Made by a program: the position numbers and the translations under genes
Assembly (NCBI GenBank): GCA_045538015.1
Contig: JAZSQO010000159.1
Location: 1-22,016 of the forward strand
Direction of reading: 5' to 3'
DNA from: SIG598 sp045538015
GTDB lineage: Bacteria; Bacillota; Clostridia; Oscillospirales; Acutalibacteraceae
DNA length: 22,016 bases
Shown: positions 6,643 through 12,614 of the stretch, one piece after another
Position numbering within the stretch: position 1 is the stretch's first letter
How the letters are laid out: each line of letters begins with the position of its first letter
Notes under the pieces: generated by a model
Databases searched by the model: none
The model's input: only the letters and a program-made list of their open reading frames with translations
Told to the model about the DNA's origin: nothing

Positions 6643-7602
6643 TCAGCCGCCAAGAGCCTGCCGGATGACCTCAAGGTTTGCCTCCATTATTCCAATGTAG
6701 GTCGCGCCGTCTTCGATCTCCTCCGCCGTGACCGACTGCATGGAGTCAAGGGTGAGTATCTGCTGTCCTCCGCTCTGGGAGCTGTCTATGACCGTCCGGG
6801 CAAGCCTGTCCTCCGAGCCTTCGATAATGAGCACGCAGCCCAGCCTTTCCTCGTCCAGCGCAGCCGCCAGAGCCGCCACGGTCTCAAAGCTGGCCTCGGT
6901 TTCCGCCGAGCAGCCGTCAAAGGCGGCGTAATATTTCAGTCCGTAGTCGGAAACAAGATAACGGAAGGGGAACCGGTCGGCAAAGAGCAGGGTGTCCGCG
7001 GAGCCGCTCTGTGCCGCGAGCTCGTAGCCGCTGTCCAGAGCCGACAGCCTTTCGGCGTAGGCGGCAAGATTGCTCTCGTATTTCTCCGCGTTCTCTTCGT
7101 CCGCCACGCACAGCTCCTCGCACAGCCTCCCGCACAGAATGTCCGCGTTGACGGGAGAGAGCCAGATGTGCTCGTCCGGGACGCAGTGATGCTCGTGGTC
7201 ATGGCCGTGGTGGTCGTGGTGGTCGCCGCCGTCGGTTTCCAGCACACGGCCTTCAAGCGCTTCAAGAAGGTTGACCACGATCATATCCTCGTTCCCTGAC
7301 CGGGCAATGACCTCCTCCACCCATTCGTCCGACTCGCCGCCCACATAGACAAATATGTCGCAGGTGCTGATGTCCACGATATCGCCGGTAGTGGGCTGAT
7401 AGCTGTGCATATCCACGCCGTTGTCGGCGATAAGAGTCAGCTCGATATTTTCGCTGCCGGCGGTCAGCTCGCGCATCCAGTCGTACACCGGGAAGATGGT
7501 GCATACTATGTCTATCCTGTCGGCAGCCTGAGCGGCTCCGCAGCCCGCGAAACAGCCCACAAGCAGCGCAAAACTCAATACTAAAAGTATAATTTTCTTC
7601 AT
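6643..7602 (-). CDS. znuA: ZnuA/AdcA-type zinc-binding lipoprotein (ABC transporter solute receptor)
   Basis: Captures zinc (or manganese) outside the membrane for an ABC importer. 319 residues; GGAGG lies 6 bases before ATG 7602. Lipoprotein signal with two possible lipobox cysteines, LVGC (Cys17) and FAGC (Cys21). Family marks are CTIFPVYDWMREL (34-46), VDMHSYQPT (ligand His66), the DIFVYVGGESDEWVEEV strand-helix, an acidic His-rich loop (127-139, DHHDHHGHDHEHH) typical of zinc receptors, DEHIWLSP (ligand His145), SAETEASFET and LTLDSMQSVT (possible acidic ligand Asp286). The stretch that usually carries a third His reads FADRFPFRYLV, so the metal site may differ. No permease or ATPase gene is adjacent; it has its own promoter, operator-like dyad and terminator. 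znuA is used in the family sense; mntA/troA-type manganese binding is not excluded. Confidence 0.88.
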   Translation of the reverse strand: MKKIILLVLSFALLVGCFAGCGAAQAADRIDIVCTIFPVYDWMRELTAGSENIELTLIADNGVDMHSYQPTTGDIVDISTCDIFVYVGGESDEWVEEVIARSGNEDMIVVNLLEALEGRVLETDGGDHHDHHGHDHEHHCVPDEHIWLSPVNADILCGRLCEELCVADEENAEKYESNLAAYAERLSALDSGYELAAQSGSADTLLFADRFPFRYLVSDYGLKYYAAFDGCSAETEASFETVAALAAALDEERLGCVLIIEGSEDRLARTVIDSSQSGGQQILTLDSMQSVTAEEIEDGATYIGIMEANLEVIRQALGG

Positions 7603-7633
7603 TTATGACCTCCGGGCGACAAATCCGCCGCCG

Positions 7634-7654
7634 ATTTGCAAAAAATTCGCAAAT
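7634..7654. promoter_or_regulatory. Operator-like inverted repeat downstream of the znuA promoter
   Basis: Arms ATTTGCAAA (7634-7642) and TTCGCAAAT (7646-7654) around a 3-base centre, 8 of 9 positions symmetric. It starts 4 bases after the -10 box and so covers the likely transcription start, an ideal place for a repressor. Size and symmetry would suit a Fur/Zur-family metalloregulator, although the bases do not match the B. subtilis Zur box I remember. Confidence 0.5.
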
Positions 7655-7657
7655 GTC

Positions 7658-7686
7658 ATTATAGCAACGAGGCACCGCTTTGTCAA
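7658..7686 (-). promoter_or_regulatory. Consensus sigma-A promoter of znuA
   Basis: Minus strand: perfect TTGACA (7681-7686), 17-base spacer, perfect TATAAT (7658-7663). Such a strong promoter normally needs repression, which fits the dyad just downstream. Confidence 0.88.
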
Positions 7687-7714
7687 TCAAGGCGGCGCAC
7701 CAAGCCGCGGATGG

Positions 7715-8098
7715 TCAGCCCTTCCTGCGCAGATTCTCCTCTTTATTGAAGAAGGCGCGCTCCAGAGCTCTATACTCCTCCGGTGAGCATACCCTTTCGC
7801 ACCGCTCCTGATATTCCTTAGACCTCCGGAGCACCTCGTTTATTTTTCCGCAGGAAAATTCGCCGCACCCGGCGCACCTTTCCACTCCGTGCTCCCGGGT
7901 GCATTCCAGCAGGCCATAGGTACACTGCTTGTGGGAGGAGCATCCGGAGCAGCGCATCTCCTCGGGCGGAAGGACGGTGTCTCTCCAGCCCACCCGATGC
8001 CACAGCTCGGCCACCTTCTTCAGCTGTTCCTCGGTGGAGGCGTTGTATCTGGGACACTGCATACAGTCATCGCCGCACAGGGTTATGAGCTCTTTCAT
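7715..8098 (-). CDS. Cys-rich DUF3795-like putative metal-binding protein
   Basis: Small cytoplasmic protein of 127 residues of unknown function. Start ATG 8098 has GAGGG 7 bases upstream; an in-frame ATG nine codons earlier has no ribosome site. Ten cysteines occur in paired patterns: Cys8-x3-Cys12-x2-Cys15, Cys50-x2-Cys53-x5-Cys59-x6-Cys66 and Cys75-x2-Cys78-x4-Cys83. The opening LCGxDCxxCPRY and the central RCSGCSSHKQC are the marks of DUF3795, as recalled. The C-terminal third is charged helix. These motifs suggest bound zinc or an iron-sulfur cluster. It is transcribed from a promoter at 8191-8218, with a MITE remnant in the untranslated leader. It ends just before the znuA promoter, in the same direction; co-transcription is possible but not needed. 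Confidence 0.82.
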   Translation of the reverse strand: MKELITLCGDDCMQCPRYNASTEEQLKKVAELWHRVGWRDTVLPPEEMRCSGCSSHKQCTYGLLECTREHGVERCAGCGEFSCGKINEVLRRSKEYQERCERVCSPEEYRALERAFFNKEENLRRKG

Positions 8099-8127
8099 AT
8101 ATTTTCCCTCTTTTCCGCGTTTCATCT

Positions 8128-8174
8128 AAGGTAATACCGCATAATTCTAAGTGCGATATTGCGTAGTCAGATTT
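8128..8174 (+). repeat. 47-bp remnant of the MITE-like element (left end)
   Basis: Matches 20438-20484 at 45 of 47 bases, starting at the terminal AAGGTAATACCGCA and ending abruptly at ATTT, beyond which the sequences diverge. It lies in the 5' untranslated region of the DUF3795 gene, between that gene and its promoter. Confidence 0.85.
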
Positions 8175-8190
8175 AATCAGCGTCTCCCTA

Positions 8191-8218
8191 ATTTTACCGC
8201 CCGCTTCTTTTTTGTCAA
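8191..8218 (-). promoter_or_regulatory. Promoter of the DUF3795 gene
   Basis: Minus strand: -35 TTGACA (8213-8218), 16-base spacer, -10 TAAAAT (8191-8196). Transcription would pass through the MITE remnant before reaching the ATG at 8098. Confidence 0.7.
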
Positions 8219-8285
8219 CACCGGGTTATGGCTCCGTTTCCCCCTTCATATATTGGGACAACTGATATTTTCGGGGAGTGTCGCC

Positions 8286-9854
8286 ATGAAGCCGCGCCGC
8301 TGGGCAAAAGGATCCGGCCATCTGTTCGTAAAAAACGCCGCCATACTTACCGTAACCTCTCTCATTCTGAGGGGCGTCGGTATGTATTTCCGCATCTGGG
8401 TGTCGGCTCTGGTGGGTGCGGAGGGCATGGGGCTTTACCAGCTCATAATGTCGGTGTATGTGCTGGCCTCCGGATTTGCCTCCTCGGGCGTGACGGTAGC
8501 CGTCACCCGCATGACCGCCGACGAGCTGGCCCGGGGCACCCGGGCCTCGGTGCGCGGTGTGCTGAGGCGATGCACCGCCCTGAGTCTGTCCATGGGAATG
8601 CTGTCGGCTATCTCCCTCGCCCTGCTGGCCGGGCCCATAGGCGAAGGCTGGCTGTCCGACGCCCGGGCGGTGTCCTCGGTGCGGATAATGGCGCTGGCTC
8701 TGCCCTTTATGAGCGTGTCCTGCTGTCTGCGGGGCTACTTCACCGCCCGCAGACGAGCCGGCGTGCCCTCCGCGGCTCAGATGGTGGAGCAGCTCTCCCG
8801 CATCGTTCTGGCCGTGTGGCTGCTGAAGCTGTGGATGCCCGGCGGAGTGGAGTGGGCCTGCGCGGCCATAATGACCGCTGATGTCATCTCCGAGGGAGCC
8901 GGCTGTCTTTATTCGGTCATCGCCTATCTTGCCGACCGGAAGAAGCAGACCGACGCTGGCGCTCACCCCTTTGTGCCGCCCTACCGGCTGAACCGGGCCA
9001 TCTGGAGCATTGCCGCGCCCATCACCGCCTCCCATTATCTCACCACGCTGCTGCGCACGGTGGAAAGCGTCCTTGTGCCTGACTGCCTGACCCGCTCAGA
9101 GCTGTCCCGGGAGCGGGCGCTGGAGCTGTTCGGGCTGGTCAAGGGCATGGCGCTGCCTCTGGTGCTGTTCCCCTCCACCCTGCTCACCGCCTTTTCCACC
9201 CTGCTGACGCCGGAGATATCTCAGGCAAAGGTCACAGGCCGCTCCGGAGCGGTGGATCGAGCCGTGCGCAGGGCCATGCGCATCACCTTTTCCCTTGCCG
9301 TGCCGGTCAGCGCTCTGTTCCTGATGTATCCCGGGGAGCTTGGTATGCTGATCTATTCCGACCAGCGGCTTGAGCCGGTGCTGACCGTTCTTGCCCCGAT
9401 GATGCCGCTGATGTACGCCGAAAGCGTGGCGGTGGGCATTCTGAGAGGACTGGGCGAGCAGAACTGCTCTCTGCTGTACGGCATTGCCGATTCCGTGCTG
9501 CGCATCGTGCTCATTGTGGCTCTTGTTCCGTCCATGGGCCTGCCCGGCTTTCTGCTGGTCATGGTGGTCAGCAATCTGCTTACTCCCACCCTGCATCTGC
9601 GCCGCCTGACCGTGGTGACCGGCCACGCCTTTGAGTGGGGACGTTGGATACTCACTCCCCTGGCGGCGGCAGCGCCCGCGTGGCTGTGCGGGCACCTGCT
9701 GGACGGCCTGCCCGCGGTGCAGTCTCTTCCACTCATACTGCGCATGGGCGGGATATCCGTTATAGTGTGTCTCATGTACGGCGGCGCGCTGTGGCTTCTG
9801 GAGGGCGCAAGACTCCCCGAGAGCCGAAGCCGCCGGAGCCTTTCCGCCGCCTGA
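8286..9854 (+). CDS. SpoVB-like flippase of the MATE/MVF polysaccharide exporter family
   Basis: Integral membrane lipid-linked oligosaccharide flippase, 522 residues, about the size of B. subtilis SpoVB (518). Start ATG 8286 is preceded by GGGGAG at 8 bases; longer in-frame starts would run back through the repeat at 8128-8174 and lack a ribosome site. The N-terminus has the SpoVB pattern FVKNAAILTVTSLILRGVGMYFRIWVSALVGAEGMGLYQLIMSVY at residues 14-58, whose RxxGmyyRi and GaeGmGlyQLi cores I recall as typical. About 12-14 hydrophobic helices follow, and the tail is basic. SpoVB is needed for spore cortex synthesis, and paralogues move other glycans. No sigma-A promoter is evident in the 65 bases upstream, which would suit a sporulation sigma factor, but no clear sigma-E sites were found either. 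Confidence 0.82.
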   Translation: MKPRRWAKGSGHLFVKNAAILTVTSLILRGVGMYFRIWVSALVGAEGMGLYQLIMSVYVLASGFASSGVTVAVTRMTADELARGTRASVRGVLRRCTALSLSMGMLSAISLALLAGPIGEGWLSDARAVSSVRIMALALPFMSVSCCLRGYFTARRRAGVPSAAQMVEQLSRIVLAVWLLKLWMPGGVEWACAAIMTADVISEGAGCLYSVIAYLADRKKQTDAGAHPFVPPYRLNRAIWSIAAPITASHYLTTLLRTVESVLVPDCLTRSELSRERALELFGLVKGMALPLVLFPSTLLTAFSTLLTPEISQAKVTGRSGAVDRAVRRAMRITFSLAVPVSALFLMYPGELGMLIYSDQRLEPVLTVLAPMMPLMYAESVAVGILRGLGEQNCSLLYGIADSVLRIVLIVALVPSMGLPGFLLVMVVSNLLTPTLHLRRLTVVTGHAFEWGRWILTPLAAAAPAWLCGHLLDGLPAVQSLPLILRMGGISVIVCLMYGGALWLLEGARLPESRSRRSLSAA

Positions 9855-9878
9855 CCGGGCAGCACCCCTCCCTCCGGC

Positions 9879-9907
9879 TTGCGTTTTTCTCCGTTTCGTG
9901 GTATCAT
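9879..9907 (+). promoter_or_regulatory. Promoter of the macro-domain gene
   Basis: -35 TTGCGT (9879-9884), 17-base spacer, -10 TATCAT (9902-9907) preceded by TGG (extended -10). It lies between the SpoVB-like stop (9854) and the macro-domain ATG (9954). Confidence 0.62.
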
Positions 9908-9953
9908 TGGTTTATCAGCAAAGACACCGCGACCCGTGAGAAGGAGGGACACC

Positions 9954-11018
9954 ATGCCTGTCATAATTGCCTACGGAGACATCACAAAGCTTCCGGCCGA
10001 CGCCATCGTAAACGCCGCCAAGTCTTCCCTGCTGGGCGGAGGCGGAGTGGACGGCGCCATCCATCACGCCGCCGGAAAGGGACTGCTTGAGGAATGCCGC
10101 ACCCTTGGCGGCTGCCCCACCGGCGAGGCCCGTATCACCGGCGGCTACGATATGCCCTGCCGCCACATTATCCACACCGTGGGGCCGGTATGGCACGGCG
10201 GCGACCGTGGAGAGCCGGAGCAGCTGGCCTCCTGCTACCGGGAAAGCCTGCGCCTTGCCGAGGAGCACGACTGCCGTTCGGTGAACTTCCCGCTGATCTC
10301 CTCGGGCATATACGGCTATCCAAAGGATCTTGCCATGGGTGTGGCGCTGGACGCCATAGGCCGTTACCTGTCCGAAAGCGACAGCGACATCACGGTGACC
10401 ATGGTGATCTACGACCGCGATTCGGTTCAGCTGGATCCCCGGCTGCGCTCGAGCCTTTCCGATTATATTCGCGAGCACTGCTTTGACCGCTCGCCCAAGG
10501 CCAGTCTCTTCCGGAAGGCCGCCCGGGCGGAGCTGGCCGATTTCCGTCCGAACTCCGCGCCCCTTTTCAGCTCCGCGGATTCCGCCGGCGAGGAGATGTG
10601 CTGCGAAATATACGCCGCGCCGGACGAGGATCTCTGCTGCGCCACGCCCACCGAGCTGGACGACCGCATTGCCCATCTGGACGAAAGCTTTTCCCAGACC
10701 CTTCTCCGCCTGATAGACGCCAGCGGCATGACCGACGCCCAGTGCTACAAGCGGGCCAACATCGACCGCAAGCTGTTTTCCAAGATCCGCGGCGACATTC
10801 ACTACCGCCCCTCCAAGCCCACGGCCATCGCCTTTGCCATCGCTCTGAGGCTGAACCTCGAGCAGACCGGCGACCTGCTGCTCAAGGCCGGCTACGCCCT
10901 TTCGCCCAGCAGCAAATTTGACGTCATCATCCGCTATTTCATCGAGCGGGGCGAATACAACATCCTGCGCATAAACGAAGCCCTTTTCTCCTTCGATCAG
11001 GCTCTGCTTGGCGCGTAG
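9954..11018 (+). CDS. Macro domain fused to a C-terminal HTH-like helical domain
   Basis: Probable ADP-ribose-binding or de-ADP-ribosylating protein with an added helical domain, 354 residues, cytoplasmic. AGGAGGG lies 5 bases before ATG 9954. The macro domain (about 1-165) shows GDIT (8-11), IVNAAK (18-23), LLGGGGVDGAIHHAAG (26-41), CPTGEA, IIHTVGPVW and FPLISSGIYGYP. The usual NAAN reads NAAK (Lys23). Next comes a linker, then a conserved all-helical region from about 243: SFSQTLLRLIDASGM, then ANIDRKLFSKIRGD, AIAFAIALRLNL and KAGYALSPSSKFD. This resembles an Xre-like HTH often seen in Firmicutes both alone and fused. A vWA gene follows 117 bases downstream on the same strand. DNA binding by the tail is inferred from its helical pattern. 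Confidence 0.88.
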   Translation: MPVIIAYGDITKLPADAIVNAAKSSLLGGGGVDGAIHHAAGKGLLEECRTLGGCPTGEARITGGYDMPCRHIIHTVGPVWHGGDRGEPEQLASCYRESLRLAEEHDCRSVNFPLISSGIYGYPKDLAMGVALDAIGRYLSESDSDITVTMVIYDRDSVQLDPRLRSSLSDYIREHCFDRSPKASLFRKAARAELADFRPNSAPLFSSADSAGEEMCCEIYAAPDEDLCCATPTELDDRIAHLDESFSQTLLRLIDASGMTDAQCYKRANIDRKLFSKIRGDIHYRPSKPTAIAFAIALRLNLEQTGDLLLKAGYALSPSSKFDVIIRYFIERGEYNILRINEALFSFDQALLGA

Positions 11019-11035
11019 CGGAGAGCCGCGCAAAT

Positions 11036-11052
11036 GTCGCTTTCAAAGCGAC
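11036..11052. promoter_or_regulatory. 17-bp perfect palindrome, operator candidate
   Basis: GTCGCTTT-C-AAAGCGAC. A one-base centre cannot form an RNA loop, so it is more likely a DNA-binding site for a dimer. It begins 18 bases after the macro-HTH stop and ends 22 bases before the TATAAT at 11074, overlapping the -35 region of the vWA gene. Confidence 0.55.
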
Positions 11053-11073
11053 CACAGCGTCTCCCGGATAAAT

Positions 11074-11079
11074 TATAAT
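11074..11079 (+). promoter_or_regulatory. Possible -10 box upstream of the vWA gene
   Basis: Perfect TATAAT, 57 bases before the vWA ATG. No good -35 hexamer lies at 16-18 bases, so it would need an activator, or it is incidental. It overlaps by two bases the hairpin at 11078-11109. Confidence 0.35.
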
Positions 11080-11116
11080 GTGGCTGTAAGTCAGATGACA
11101 CAGCCACATTTTTCTT
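11078..11116 (+). terminator. Terminator between macro-HTH and vWA genes
   Basis: Stem ATGTGGCTGT (11078-11087) with ACAGCCACAT (11100-11109), 12-base loop, then TTTTTCTT. It could end the macro-HTH transcript fully or only partly; the vWA ribosome site starts 11 bases later. Confidence 0.7.
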
Positions 11117-11135
11117 ATTATCGGGAGGTTTTGCA

Positions 11136-11777
11136 ATGAACAACACCACTGAGCTCGTCTTTATTCTGGACAAGAGCGGCTCCATGAGCGGCCTTGAGAG
11201 CGACACCATCGGCGGCTTCAACTCCATGATCGAAAAGCAGAAGAAGCAGGAGGGCAAGGTCTTTGTTACCACCATTCTCTTCGACCACACCGCCTCCACT
11301 CTCCACGACCGGGCGGAGCTGGCGACGATCGAGCCGCTGACCGAGCGCGATTACTGTCCCTGCGGCAGCACCGCTCTGCTGGACGCTCTGGGCGGCGCCA
11401 TCGAGCACATTTCCACCATCCACAAGTATGCCCGCCCCGAGGATGTGCCCCGGAACACCATGTTCGTCATCACCACCGACGGCATGGAAAACGCCAGCCA
11501 TCGCTATGAGCCCGCTCAGGTCAGAGCCATGATCGAGGCCAAGCGAAGCGCCGGCTGGGAGTTTCTGTTCCTCGGAGCCAACATTGACGCCGTGGCCGCG
11601 GCGAAGGAGTACGGCATTTCGGAAAAGCGGGCGGTGCGCTACTGCTCCGACTCCAGAGGCACCCGGGTCAACTTCGACTGCATGAGCAGGGCCATCAGCT
11701 CCATGCGCGTCTGCGAGTCGGTGGACGACCAGTGGTCGGAGGATGCCGCCGCCTACTTCGAGGAAATCGAAGGTTGA
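11136..11777 (+). CDS. Stand-alone von Willebrand factor A (vWA) domain protein
   Basis: Metal-dependent protein-interaction domain, 213 residues, cytoplasmic (no signal peptide or membrane helix). GGGAGG lies 7 bases before the ATG. The MIDAS metal site is complete: Asp12-x-Ser14-x-Ser16 (FILDKSGSMSG), Thr79 in CGSTALLDAL and Asp115 in FVITTDGMENAS. The final WEFLFLGANIDAVAAAKEYGI segment is typical of the TerY-like and bacterial stand-alone vWA proteins. It contains nearly the whole domain and nothing else, so it should act as an adaptor with other proteins. It is tandem with the macro-HTH gene, from which it is separated by a palindrome, a possible -10 box and a hairpin; shared function is inferred from this context. 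Its target is unknown. It converges with the carD-like gene. Confidence 0.85.
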   Translation: MNNTTELVFILDKSGSMSGLESDTIGGFNSMIEKQKKQEGKVFVTTILFDHTASTLHDRAELATIEPLTERDYCPCGSTALLDALGGAIEHISTIHKYARPEDVPRNTMFVITTDGMENASHRYEPAQVRAMIEAKRSAGWEFLFLGANIDAVAAAKEYGISEKRAVRYCSDSRGTRVNFDCMSRAISSMRVCESVDDQWSEDAAAYFEEIEG

Positions 11778-11839
11778 TTTTTTGCAACAGAAAGTATTTT
11801 TGATAGCTAATAATACCAACAGTATGTTATCTGTGGCAT

Positions 11840-11883
11840 AAAACACCTGCCGTAAGGCCAAAAAACACCTGCCGTAAGGCCAA
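11840..11883. repeat. Two perfect tandem copies of a 22-bp unit
   Basis: Copies at 11840-11861 and 11862-11883 are identical and head to tail. Each carries GCCGTAAGGC, a 3-bp stem with a GTAA tetraloop, followed on the minus strand by AGGTG and T-runs. They lie between the convergent vWA and CarD-like genes, next to the terminator. Confidence 0.85.
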
Positions 11884-11924
11884 AAAACAGCGGGACGCTC
11901 CGGTTCTTCCGTAGCGCCCCGCTG
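11882..11924. terminator. Terminator of the CarD-like gene (shared with vWA)
   Basis: Long stem CAGCGGG-CGCT-CGG / CCG-AGCG-CCCGCTG (11888-11924) with two symmetric mismatches and loop TTCTT. On the minus strand it is followed by six T (11887-11882), a classical terminator for the CarD-like gene whose stop is at 11930. On the plus strand it is followed by a weaker T-rich stretch. Confidence 0.82.
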
Positions 11925-11929
11925 CTGAT

Positions 11930-12448
11930 TTATTGTTTCGCGAGCAGGCTGTGGATATATCCTCCAACCTGCGATTCCTCTATTCCCAGCACAAAGCTCA
12001 GCTCGTTGTTGATGAGCCGCTCGGCGCGGCGGAGAGTGGCCTCGTCCGTTCCGGCCAGCCGGCGGCCGTTTTCGGCCATTTTCTCCCTCCTGATGTAAAG
12101 ACTGCCGGCCAGCACGATGAGCTCCCGGCGCTCGCATTTTCTGAGTATCTCCTTGTGGCTCTCCGCCCGCTCCTTGCGGTCATCTATCCATTCCAGCTCC
12201 TCCGGGCGGATGGATCTGATGGTCTCCTCTATCTCCTCCCGGGTGGGTATGGGCTGCATATGGCTCAGCAGCTCCTGATTGTCAAGGGGCACGTAAACCG
12301 TGGAGCTGGAATCACCCGTCGGCCGCAGCACATAGTATTCCTTCCTCTGGGAAAGGCCGGGCACGGTCATCTCCGTTATGTTATCCACCCGACAGATGCC
12401 GTGTGACGCGTATCTGACATGGGAACCTACACTGTATTGGGTCTCCAT
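11930..12448 (-). CDS. CarD/CdnL-family transcription regulator
   Basis: RNA-polymerase-binding regulator, 172 residues, cytoplasmic. Start ATG 12448 has GGAGG 8 bases upstream; an upstream in-frame start would lie over the promoter. N-terminal Tudor-like RNAP-interacting domain: YSVGSHVRYASHGICRVDNI (5-24), then KEYYVLRPTGDSSSTVYVPLDN (about 35-56), the standard CarD_CdnL_TRCF pattern. The C-terminal half is helical: REEIEETIRSI, WIDDRKERAESHKEILRKCERRELIVLAGSLYIRR and the final ERLINNELSFVLGIE. The family binds the polymerase beta subunit and stabilises or tunes open complexes at rRNA and other promoters. Single gene with its own promoter (12492-12520) and terminator. Which promoters it controls cannot be told here. 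Confidence 0.9.
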   Translation of the reverse strand: METQYSVGSHVRYASHGICRVDNITEMTVPGLSQRKEYYVLRPTGDSSSTVYVPLDNQELLSHMQPIPTREEIEETIRSIRPEELEWIDDRKERAESHKEILRKCERRELIVLAGSLYIRREKMAENGRRLAGTDEATLRRAERLINNELSFVLGIEESQVGGYIHSLLAKQ

Positions 12449-12491
12449 CTGCTTTTCCTCCGTGGCGGCTTGCCAGCGATTTTGCACATAG

Positions 12492-12520
12492 ATTATACCA
12501 TTTCGGAGGATTTTTCTCAA
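12492..12520 (-). promoter_or_regulatory. Promoter of the CarD-like gene
   Basis: Minus strand: -35 TTGAGA (12515-12520), 17-base spacer, -10 TATAAT (12492-12497) preceded by TGG (extended -10). It is 44 bases upstream of the ATG. Confidence 0.8.
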
Positions 12521-12566
12521 AGGCACTTTTCACCAAAGCGGCGGCGTTTTTCCTGACATCCAATTG

Positions 12567-12604
12567 AAAAAGCGACCGACCCGAACCGAGTCTGCCGCTT
12601 TTTT
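12567..12604. terminator. Terminator of the glycan operon
   Basis: Stem AAAAAGCG/CGCTTTTT with an inner GACTC/GGGTC pairing; T-runs on either side allow function on both strands. It is 11 bases after the stop of the DegT gene and just upstream of the CarD-like promoter. Confidence 0.75.
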
Positions 12605-12614
12605 CATCCTTTAT

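Noticed and set aside
8151..8285. N-terminal extension of the SpoVB-like flippase by 45 residues
   Set aside because: It would run through the repeat remnant and the opposite-strand promoter, has no ribosome site, and the family starts near the chosen Met.
8221..8285. Sigma-E promoter (TCATATA near 8246) for the SpoVB-like gene
   Set aside because: A -35-like TCATA is present but no CATACA-type -10 lies at 13-15 bases, so it was not listed.
11840..11883. CRISPR array
   Set aside because: Only two units with no spacer between them and no cas genes.
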